A stretch of DNA of 5,059 nt. It comes from an uncultured Eubacteriales bacterium. GTDB lineage: Bacteria; Bacillota; Clostridia; Oscillospirales; Acutalibacteraceae. Below the pieces are notes generated by a model. It saw only the letters and a list, made by a program, of their open reading frames with translations. It searched no databases and was not told where the DNA came from. A program made the position numbers and the translations under genes. The stretch spans positions 1 to 5,059 of the forward strand of contig ONPE01000168.1 in assembly GCA_900319615.1 (NCBI GenBank), given 5' to 3'. Shown here piece by piece: positions 1 to 4,512 of the stretch. The stretch's first letter is position 1. The number at the start of each line of letters is the position of its first letter.

Positions 1-1
1 C

Positions 2-538
2 ACCGGCTGCTTTGCCTGTATGCACAACGGCGGCAGCTGCGTCCACGACGACGATATGCGCGGCATCCTCGAAGAGATACTCGCAAGCGACCTGCTGATT
101 TTCAGCTATCCGCTGTACTGCTACGGTATGCCGGCGCCGCTCAAGGCGATGATCGACCGCACCCTGCCGCTGTCGTCGATGGCGATGCAGAAGGTCGGCG
201 ACCGCTACGAACACGTAGGTCAGGCGGATTATTCACGCCTCAGATACGTGATGATCTGCGGCTGCGGCTTCCCGAACAGCAAGCAGAATTTCGAGCCTGC
301 TGTAATGCAGTTCAAGCTGTGCTTCCCGGGCAATCACACGACGATCACCGTACCCGAAAGCCCGATGTTCAACGCTCCCGAGGCTACAGAGGTCACCGCG
401 CCGAAGCTCGCCAAGGTCAAAGAGGCTGGCAGACAGTACGCCGAAAAGGGAGAGATCGCGCCTGAGCTGATGGCTGAGATTTGCTCTCCGATGATCCCCG
501 AGGAGGTCTACGCGCAGATCGTCAACGGTACGGCATAA
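2..538 (+). CDS. Flavodoxin-like NAD(P)H-dependent oxidoreductase, 5' end missing
   Basis: This is the C-terminal 178 residues of a flavodoxin-fold, FMN-binding oxidoreductase, probably a cytoplasmic NAD(P)H-dependent reductase. The frame is open to the left edge. The ATG at 20 is internal, because the codons before it read TGCFAC, part of the family's Cys-rich GC-F-x-C loop. Visible in order are C3-x2-C6-x6-C13, an acidic DDDM stretch (16-19) and the segment SYPLYCYGMPAPLKAMIDR (35-53), the typical P-x-Y...LK...DR signature of this family lining the flavin site. A second Cys pair (MICGCGFPN) follows in the next strand. Family members usually begin with an N-G-S-P-R-type phosphate loop, so roughly 45 residues should lie upstream; that length is an estimate. 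The three cysteines could suggest an iron-sulfur flavoprotein, but the four-Cys motif of that group is not complete here. The gene ends with TAATAA and a terminator, so it is transcribed separately from the downstream operon. Substrate unknown. Confidence 0.87.
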   Translation, partial: TGCFACMHNGGSCVHDDDMRGILEEILASDLLIFSYPLYCYGMPAPLKAMIDRTLPLSSMAMQKVGDRYEHVGQADYSRLRYVMICGCGFPNSKQNFEPAVMQFKLCFPGNHTTITVPESPMFNAPEATEVTAPKLAKVKEAGRQYAEKGEIAPELMAEICSPMIPEEVYAQIVNGTA

Positions 539-553
539 TAACGAAAATCTTTT

Positions 554-585
554 AAAGACTGTCGCTGAAATATGCGGCAGTTTTT
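554..585 (+). terminator. Intrinsic terminator of the flavoprotein gene
   Basis: The stem pairs ACTGTCGC (558-565) with GCGGCAGT (574-581) around an 8-base loop, with one G-T wobble. It is followed by a run of T (581-585), and the A run at 554-556 extends the pairing. It lies 16 bases after the stop codon, the expected place for Rho-independent termination. Confidence 0.78.
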
Positions 586-592
586 AGTACAC

Positions 593-647
593 CATACTGT
601 TATGTTAGATGTTGTCAGAAGCGAGATGGATCACGGCGTTGGGATAT
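593..647 (+). repeat. Direct repeat R1, copy a
   Basis: This 55-bp segment starts CATACTGTTATGTT and ends GGGATAT. It aligns without gaps to 782-836 at about 40 of 55 positions (73%). The conserved parts are the first 20 bases and the last 15, with the middle diverged. This is the pattern of an old repeat family, not a recent duplication. Confidence 0.6.
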
Positions 648-656
648 GTATTTTAG

Positions 657-684
657 TTAGGAATTAGGAGTTAGGAGTTAAGAA
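657..684 (+). repeat. Four 7-bp tandem units, TTAGGAG type
   Basis: The units read TTAGGAA, TTAGGAG, TTAGGAG and TTAAGAA in immediate succession, and a weaker unit TTGATGG follows at 685-691. The 7-base period with near-identical units is direct sequence evidence for a heptanucleotide repeat, a type prone to copy-number change. Confidence 0.75.
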
Positions 685-705
685 TTGATGGAGGGCTTTT
701 CCTCA

Positions 706-756
706 GCCGGAGACGGCACCCCTCTGTCGCTTCGCGACACCTCCCCCACGGGGGAG
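706..756. repeat. Stem-loop block H1 (three consecutive hairpins)
   Basis: Three perfect short hairpins sit side by side: GCCG/CGGC (706-709 with 714-717, loop GAGA), TGTCGC/GCGACA (725-730 with 734-739, loop TTC), and CTCCCCC/GGGGGAG (741-747 with 750-756). The text CCTCTGTCGCTTCGCGACA followed by a CTCCCC hairpin resembles a dispersed repeat I recall from gut Clostridia. That family assignment is from memory and untested. No T run follows, so it is not an obvious terminator. Confidence 0.6.
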
Positions 757-781
757 ACCCCCTCACCTATTTTTACTACAA

Positions 782-836
782 CATACTGTTTTGTTTGATA
801 TTATCTTGAGTAAGGAAGATCACAGCGCCGGGATAT
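782..836 (+). repeat. Direct repeat R1, copy b
   Basis: This is the second copy of the 55-bp repeat seen at 593-647, about 73% identical. Its end continues as GGGATATAATCC (830-841), which recurs as GAGATATAATCC at 1185-1196 (11 of 12 bases), so a third, more decayed copy probably lies just right of the palindromic element at 1094-1150. Confidence 0.6.
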
Positions 837-857
837 AATCCCGACGGTTTACTATAC

Positions 858-902
858 AACGTTACATAGAGAGTTGTAGGGTACGGCGCTTGCGACGTAC
901 CG
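858..902 (+). repeat. Palindromic element P, copy A
   Basis: This 45-bp copy has the layout AACGTTACATAGAGA, then GTAGGGTACGGCGCTTG (876-892), then CGACGTACCG (893-902). It matches 976-1020 at 39 of 45 positions. The second half can fold by GGTACG/CGTACC pairing (880-885 with 896-901). The family looks like a small non-coding hairpin repeat without any protein of its own. Confidence 0.75.
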
Positions 903-909
903 CCTTTTG

Positions 910-950
910 CCTCCCTTTTCTAAGGGAGGTGGGTCGAAACTTGTTTCGAC
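910..950. repeat. Stem-loop block H2 (two consecutive perfect hairpins)
   Basis: The first hairpin pairs CCTCCCTT (910-917) with AAGGGAGG (922-929) around TTCT. The second pairs GTCGAAA (933-939) with TTTCGAC (944-950) around CTTG. Both stems are perfect. The CCTCCCTT...AAGGGAGG layout followed by a second stem and CGGAGGG (952-958) resembles a repeat scattered through genomes of gut Clostridia, as I recall it. It sits exactly between element copies A and B. Confidence 0.65.
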
Positions 951-975
951 TCGGAGGGTTGACGATTTACACAGA

Positions 976-1020
976 AACGTCACATAGAGATTTGTAGGGT
1001 ACGGCATTTATGACGTACCG
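976..1020 (+). repeat. Palindromic element P, copy B
   Basis: This copy is in the same direction as copy A and 87% identical over 45 bp. The four differences in its centre (GCATTTATGAC against GCGCTTGCGAC) lie in the loop of the possible hairpin, while the GTAGGGTACGGC and GACGTACCG arms are unchanged. That pattern suggests the arms matter more than the loop. It is followed directly by another small dyad, GACGC/GCGTC (1021-1025 with 1029-1033). Confidence 0.75.
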
Positions 1021-1093
1021 GACGCTCAGCGTCATTCGCTAAGCGATTGGTCGCAGTTGCTTCGCATTTGAAATAGATTTATCGGATAGGTAA

Positions 1094-1150
1094 CGGTACG
1101 TCGGACACGCGTGTCCAAGCGCCGTACCCTACCACTCCCACTGAAACGTA
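1094..1150 (-). repeat. Palindromic element P, copy C (inverted, with a 12-bp palindrome in the loop)
   Basis: Read on the minus strand this copy carries the same arms as copy A: the 17-base GTAGGGTACGGCGCTTG (1132-1116) and the 10-base CGACGTACCG (1103-1094). Between them sits GACACGCGTGTC (1104-1115), an exact palindrome absent from copy A. Similarity to A and B continues, weaker, out to the ACGT at 1146-1149. Copies B and C face each other, so GTAGGGTACGGC (994-1005) and its reverse complement (1121-1132) bracket a 139-bp unit. Confidence 0.72.
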
Positions 1151-1291
1151 TGTTAAAGAGCTGTAAAGATTATCCTCTCGCGTTGAGATATAATCCATAC
1201 AGTTCGCTTTGAAACAGGGGCTTCACAATGACAGCTGTTTTTCGGCGTCGATTTGTTAACAATAAATTCACTGGAATATTACAAATCCATG

Positions 1292-1300
1292 TGATATAAT
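1292..1300 (+). promoter_or_regulatory. Extended -10 promoter of the ABC operon
   Basis: TGATATAAT contains a perfect TATAAT (1295-1300) preceded by TG in the extended -10 position. The best-spaced -35 region (TGGAAT at 1272-1277, 17-base spacer) matches consensus poorly, which an extended -10 can offset. Transcription would start near 1307, leaving a short leader of about 35-40 bases before the ATG. A second TATAAT at 1315-1320 has no suitable -35. Confidence 0.6.
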
Positions 1301-1328
1301 GTAGTTTGGTCAAATATAATCATCCGAT

Positions 1329-1334
1329 AAGGAG
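1329..1334 (+). promoter_or_regulatory. Ribosome binding site that fixes the ATPase start
   Basis: AAGGAG lies 9 bases before the ATG at 1344 but 27 bases before the second in-frame ATG at 1362. Since the 18-bp duplication copied the ATG but not the full site (the second ATG is preceded only by GATAGAG), the first ATG is the favoured start. Confidence 0.75.
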
Positions 1335-1367
1335 CAAGCAAAAATGATAGAGCAAGCAAAAATGATA
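1332..1367 (+). repeat. Perfect 18-bp tandem duplication across the ATPase start codon
   Basis: GAGCAAGCAAAAATGATA occurs at 1332-1349 and again, without change, at 1350-1367, and the next two bases (GA) also continue the unit. The period is a multiple of three, so the reading frame is kept and the protein begins MIEQAK-MIEV. The absence of any mismatch indicates a recent event or continuing slippage. Confidence 0.9.
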
Positions 1368-2285
1368 GAAGTTAGAAACGTGACCAAGCGTTACGGCTCG
1401 GTCAAGGCGCTGGATGACGTCAGCTTCACCGCAGACAGCGGCGAGGTGCTGGGGCTTCTGGGGCCTAACGGCGCCGGCAAGAGCACGACCATGAATATCA
1501 TGACCGGCTATCTGAGCGCAGGCGAGGGCACCGTGCTGATAGAGGGCGTAGATATCCTCGAGCATCCCAGGGAGGCTAAGGCGAAGATCGGCTATCTGCC
1601 CGAGATACCGCCCCTTTACCCCGATATGACGGTGCGCAAATACCTCGAATTCATCTTTGAGCTGAAAAAAGTCCGCCTGCCGAAGAAGGAGCACATCGAC
1701 GAGGTCATGGAGGTCGTCAAGATCTCCGACGTAGAGAGCCGCGTTATCCGCAACCTCTCAAAGGGCTACCGCCAGCGCGTAGGCCTCGCTGCAGCGCTGC
1801 TGGGTAATCCGCCGGTGCTCATCCTCGACGAGCCGACCGTCGGCCTCGACCCCAAGCAGATCATCGACATCCGCAAGCTGATAAAGTCGCTGGGCAAGAA
1901 GCACACCATCATCTTCTCCTCCCACGTGCTGAGCGAGGTCTCGGCTGTATGCGACCGCATCGTTATGATAAACAACGGCAAGATCGTTGCCGACGCCGCT
2001 ACCGACAAGCTCTCCGAGGCTATCAGCGGCGACGGTATGCTCGCGCTCGAGGTAGACGGCGCGACCAACGCCGTGCGTGACGCCATCGGCTCCGTAGAGG
2101 GCGTGAAGCGCGTCACAAAGGGCGCCGGTATGAGCTACACCGTAGAATATGAGAGCGGCACTGATGTGCGCCGCGGTATCTTCAACGCGCTCGCTAAGGC
2201 TAACTGCCCCATCCTGATGATGCGTCAGGGCGGTCTGACCCTGGAAGAGAGCTTCCTCAAGCTGACCGAAGGAGGTGAGGACTGA
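1344..2285 (+). CDS. ABC transporter ATP-binding protein, GldA/NatA-like
   Basis: This is the cytoplasmic ATPase subunit of an ABC-2 type transporter, 313 residues, the usual length for the group. Visible are the Walker A loop GPNGAGKST (40-48), a Q-loop region IGYLPE (82-87) with Glu where many ABC proteins have Gln (normal, as I recall, in GldA/NatA relatives), the signature LSKGYRQ (138-144), Walker B VLILDEP (158-164) with catalytic Glu163, the D-loop GLDP (167-170) and the switch His194 in SSHVLSEV. All catalytic residues are present, so it should be active. The C-terminal region after about 220 is the accessory domain seen in such ATPases. The start at 1344 rests on the AAGGAG site; the first six residues come from an 18-bp duplication, and relatives would be expected to begin at MIEVRNVTKRYG. 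It is the first gene of the operon and overlaps the permease gene by one base. Substrate unknown. Confidence 0.97.
   Translation: MIEQAKMIEVRNVTKRYGSVKALDDVSFTADSGEVLGLLGPNGAGKSTTMNIMTGYLSAGEGTVLIEGVDILEHPREAKAKIGYLPEIPPLYPDMTVRKYLEFIFELKKVRLPKKEHIDEVMEVVKISDVESRVIRNLSKGYRQRVGLAAALLGNPPVLILDEPTVGLDPKQIIDIRKLIKSLGKKHTIIFSSHVLSEVSAVCDRIVMINNGKIVADAATDKLSEAISGDGMLALEVDGATNAVRDAIGSVEGVKRVTKGAGMSYTVEYESGTDVRRGIFNALAKANCPILMMRQGGLTLEESFLKLTEGGED
2269..2278 (+). promoter_or_regulatory. Strong ribosome binding site for the permease gene
   Basis: AAGGAGGTGA is a ten-base run fully complementary to the usual 3' end of 16S rRNA. It lies inside the last codons of the ATPase gene, 6 bases before the ATG at 2285. 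With the TGATG overlap it suggests coupled but vigorous translation of the permease. Confidence 0.8.
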
Positions 2286-2989
2286 TGACTGCTATAATGA
2301 AGCGTGAGCTGGGCTCATATTTCAACTCGGCTATCGGATACATAGTCCTCGCCGTGTTCTACTTCTTCTCGGGTATGTTCTTCTACCTGTACTGTCTGCT
2401 GAGCAACACCGCCTCGATGAACTATCTCTTCCTCTCGATGCTGATGATAGTCATGCTGATCATCCCGATCATCACGATGCGCAGCTTCTCCGAAGAAAAG
2501 CGCCAAAAGACAGATCAGGCGCTGCTGACGGCTCCCGTCAGCCTCACCGAGATCGTGATGGGCAAGTTTTTGGGCGCGTTCCTGCTGTACTGTATGTGCA
2601 ACGCGATATACATCCTGTACGCGATCATCCTCTCGTTCTACGCATCGCCCGACTGGCCGGTGCTGATGAGCACGATGCTGGGTATGCTGCTGATGGGAGC
2701 GGCGCTGATCGCGATAGATATGTTCATCTCCGCCCTCACCGAGAGCCAGATCATCGCCGCGGTTATCTCCATCGGCGTAGGTCTGCTGATATATATGCTC
2801 GACTCTATCTCGGGCGTCATAAACGTCGAGTGGATATCCGACATCCTGCACAACATCTCCTTCGACGCTCACTTCACCAACTTCATCAACGGTATCATAA
2901 ATCTTACCAGCGTGGTCTTCTTCCTCTCTGTCATCGCGGTCTTTTTGTTCCTGTGCGTCAGAGTGTTTGAGAAGCGCCGCTGGAGCTGA
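2285..2989 (+). CDS. ABC-2 type permease, GldF-like
   Basis: This is the membrane-spanning subunit that should pair with the ATPase encoded just upstream. The 234-residue protein has six hydrophobic segments, at about 17-39, 47-64, 95-117, 128-150, 155-173 and 205-226. Between the second and third lies a charged cytoplasmic loop, TMRSFSEEKRQKTDQALLTA (64-83), the hallmark of GldF-type and related ABC-2 permeases and the likely contact with the ATPase. The chain ends in a basic tail, EKRRWS. The ATG at 2285 overlaps the ATPase stop codon and is served by AAGGAGGTGA. Length and helix count fit a full-length half-transporter, so the working unit is probably a dimer with two ATPases; that is inferred from ABC architecture. 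Long open frames on the opposite strand here are shadows of the hydrophobic codon pattern. Substrate and transport direction cannot be read from the sequence. Confidence 0.94.
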   Translation: MTAIMKRELGSYFNSAIGYIVLAVFYFFSGMFFYLYCLLSNTASMNYLFLSMLMIVMLIIPIITMRSFSEEKRQKTDQALLTAPVSLTEIVMGKFLGAFLLYCMCNAIYILYAIILSFYASPDWPVLMSTMLGMLLMGAALIAIDMFISALTESQIIAAVISIGVGLLIYMLDSISGVINVEWISDILHNISFDAHFTNFINGIINLTSVVFFLSVIAVFLFLCVRVFEKRRWS

Positions 2990-2994
2990 GGAGG
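2989..2994 (+). promoter_or_regulatory. Ribosome binding site of the GldG-like gene
   Basis: AGGAGG begins on the last base of the permease stop codon and lies 6 bases before the ATG at 3001. It fills most of the 11-base gap between the genes, leaving no room for a separate promoter. Confidence 0.78.
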
Positions 2995-3000
2995 TGCGCC

Positions 3001-4512
3001 ATGAATAACGAGAACAACACCTCCAAAAAGTCAAAGGGTCTGCTGAAATCCCGCAGGCTGCGCATGGGCGCAGGCGCCGCCATAGTAACGGCTCTTGTGA
3101 TCGCCGCCGTGATCCTGCTCAATCTGGTGCTCGCGGCGTTCACCAATCACCATCCGCTGTATATCGACGTTACCGAGAACAGCTCCTTCCGCCTGCAGGA
3201 GCAGACGGAGGAATTCCTCGCCACCGTCAACAAGCCCGTCTCTGTATATGTCCTGCAAAAGGAATCGGACTTCGAGAGCTCAGGCAACACAAACTACAAG
3301 TACTTCGTGCAGGCTAACAAGCTGATACACTCCATAGCCGACAGCAACGACAACATCGACCTGCACTATGTCGACCTGACCTCAGACCCGACCTTCACCA
3401 AGGATTATCCGGACGTGAACTGGACGCAGAGCCACATCGCGCTGGTTGTCAGCGGCGAGAGTTACCGCGTGGTCGACCTGACCGATATGTTCAGCTACGA
3501 CGAGCAGCAGTATCAGTACTACGGCACCTACGTGATAAACGAACAGCACGTGGAGCAGGCGATGCTGACCGCGATCATGAACGTCACCTCGGAAGAAAAG
3601 ACCAAGGTGACCGTGCTCACGGGTCAGGGCGAGCAGGATCTCTCACCCTTCATCACGCTGCTGGAGAACAACGCCTATGAGGTCGAGACCGTCAGCCTGC
3701 TCAACGGCGAGATATCCGCCGACAGCGAGTTTTTGATCATCTACGATCCCGAGGTCGACATCGACAGCGACATTTACACCAAGCTGTCCGACTGGCTGAA
3801 CAACGGCGAAGCGTACGGTCATCACCTTATCTACTTCCCCAACGATCAGCAGGACGTCTCGCAGTATCCCAACCTCAACACCTTAGTAGGCGACTACGGC
3901 ATGAAGGTGCGCAACGGCTATATCTTCGAGAACAACACCAACCACCTCATCCCCGGCTATAACCACTACTACTCTATCTACGACTATCCCGAGGATGATA
4001 CCACCTACACCAAGGGTCTGCGCAGCACAGAGATCCCCGTCGTCATGAGCCTGTGTATGCCGGTCGACGTCGAGGACGCCTCGACCGCGAAACCCCTGCT
4101 GACCTCCTCCGACGAGGCGTTCTTCATCCCGCTCGATCTAAGCGAGGATACCGAGAACTTTGACCCCGACGCCGAGAAGCTCAACGGCGCCGCCATAGGT
4201 CAGCGCAGCGACGGTGAACCGGACAGCAAAAAGTCCTCCGTCGTGGTCATCGGCTCCTACGACGCGGTGACAAGGAGCTATATCGGCTCTACGTCCTACA
4301 ATAACGCCGCATATTTCGTCAACCTGTTCAACACCCTCTCGGACAAGGACGATGTGAGCGTCATCATCGAGGGCAAGAATCCCTCTGCAAACGAGCTGGG
4401 TCTGACTTCGGTCGACTCCATCCTCATCCCCTCGATACTTGTCCGCTTCGTAATACCCATAGGCGTGCTGATCGCCGGCTTGATCATCTGGATACGCAGG
4501 AGGTACCGCTGA
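3001..4512 (+). CDS. GldG-family ABC transporter auxiliary protein
   Basis: This is a 503-residue membrane protein of the GldG-like group (ABC-type uncharacterized transport system, gliding-motility auxiliary component). After a basic N-terminus (KK...KSRRLR, 9-21) comes a transmembrane helix at about 23-47. A large domain outside the membrane (about 48-473) follows, then a second helix (about 474-497) and a basic end, IRRRYR. The segment YIDVTENSSFRLQEQTEEFL (54-73) just after helix 1 fits the family's entry motif, and VTVLTGQGEQDLSPFITLLE (203-222) fits its G-x-G-E region. A stretch reading FLIIYDPEVD (244-253) then LSDWLNNGEAYGHHLIYF (262-279) follows, as in Clostridial relatives. No catalytic motif is recognisable. 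The domain probably acts next to the permease on the outer face of the membrane. The name reflects homology only; gliding is not implied for this host. Its last codons hold the ribosome binding site of the next gene. Confidence 0.92.
   Translation: MNNENNTSKKSKGLLKSRRLRMGAGAAIVTALVIAAVILLNLVLAAFTNHHPLYIDVTENSSFRLQEQTEEFLATVNKPVSVYVLQKESDFESSGNTNYKYFVQANKLIHSIADSNDNIDLHYVDLTSDPTFTKDYPDVNWTQSHIALVVSGESYRVVDLTDMFSYDEQQYQYYGTYVINEQHVEQAMLTAIMNVTSEEKTKVTVLTGQGEQDLSPFITLLENNAYEVETVSLLNGEISADSEFLIIYDPEVDIDSDIYTKLSDWLNNGEAYGHHLIYFPNDQQDVSQYPNLNTLVGDYGMKVRNGYIFENNTNHLIPGYNHYYSIYDYPEDDTTYTKGLRSTEIPVVMSLCMPVDVEDASTAKPLLTSSDEAFFIPLDLSEDTENFDPDAEKLNGAAIGQRSDGEPDSKKSSVVVIGSYDAVTRSYIGSTSYNNAAYFVNLFNTLSDKDDVSVIIEGKNPSANELGLTSVDSILIPSILVRFVIPIGVLIAGLIIWIRRRYR
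4498..4504 (+). promoter_or_regulatory. Ribosome binding site of the DUF4340-like gene
   Basis: AGGAGGT lies 7 bases before the ATG at 4512, within the codons for the basic C-terminal tail of the GldG-like protein. With the TGATG overlap it fixes the start of the last gene and suggests translational coupling. Confidence 0.78.

Larger units (their letters stand above)
586..1291. other. Gene-free spacer made of a mosaic of short repeats
   Basis: About 700 bases without a credible gene separate the terminator from the operon promoter. No frame carries a long ORF, and the short ORFs found lie within repeats or overlap the promoter. Most of the stretch is accounted for by repeats listed separately: a diverged 55-bp direct repeat, four 7-bp tandem units, two stem-loop blocks, and three copies of a GTAGGGTACGGC palindromic element. 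The G+C content is lower than in the flanking genes. The density and variety of elements suggest repeated insertion of small non-autonomous repeats at a permissive site. Parts could be transcribed as structured RNA, but nothing in the sequence proves it. Confidence 0.75.

Noticed and set aside
688..798. Possible 36-residue ORF starting at ATG 688
   Set aside because: It runs through the heptamer edge and the H1 hairpins. The product, rich in Thr, Pro and Ser, looks like a translated repeat, and only a weak GGAG precedes it.
959..988. TTGACG followed by CATAGA as a promoter
   Set aside because: The -35 is good but the -10 matches only half the consensus and lies inside the conserved part of repeat copy B, with no gene downstream at a sensible distance.
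858..1150. CRISPR-like array formed by the three palindromic copies
   Set aside because: Only three copies, one inverted, with uneven spacing, other repeats between them and no cas gene.
1212..1240. AAACAG...CTGTTTTT as a second terminator before the operon
   Set aside because: The stem is only 6 bp with a loop of about 16 bases, and no gene upstream needs it.
1228..1299. Possible 23-residue leader peptide ending at the operon promoter
   Set aside because: It has a fair AGGGG site, but its last codons are the -10 box itself, so it would be cut off from the operon transcript. No promoter of its own is visible.
1320..1694. A minus-strand frame of 124 codons opposite the ATPase start
   Set aside because: It overlaps Walker A coding sequence and the promoter, and its repeated end (CLLYHFCLLL) is just the 18-bp duplication read backwards.
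2596..2970. A plus-strand open frame of 124 codons inside the permease gene
   Set aside because: It is out of frame with a clear six-helix permease, its product is Arg- and His-rich without a domain, and it reflects codon bias only.
2315..3034. A long minus-strand open frame (239 codons) opposite the permease gene
   Set aside because: Its product is a run of Asp, Glu, His and Arg, the expected reverse reading of hydrophobic codons. It has no recognisable domain and the plus-strand permease is unmistakable.
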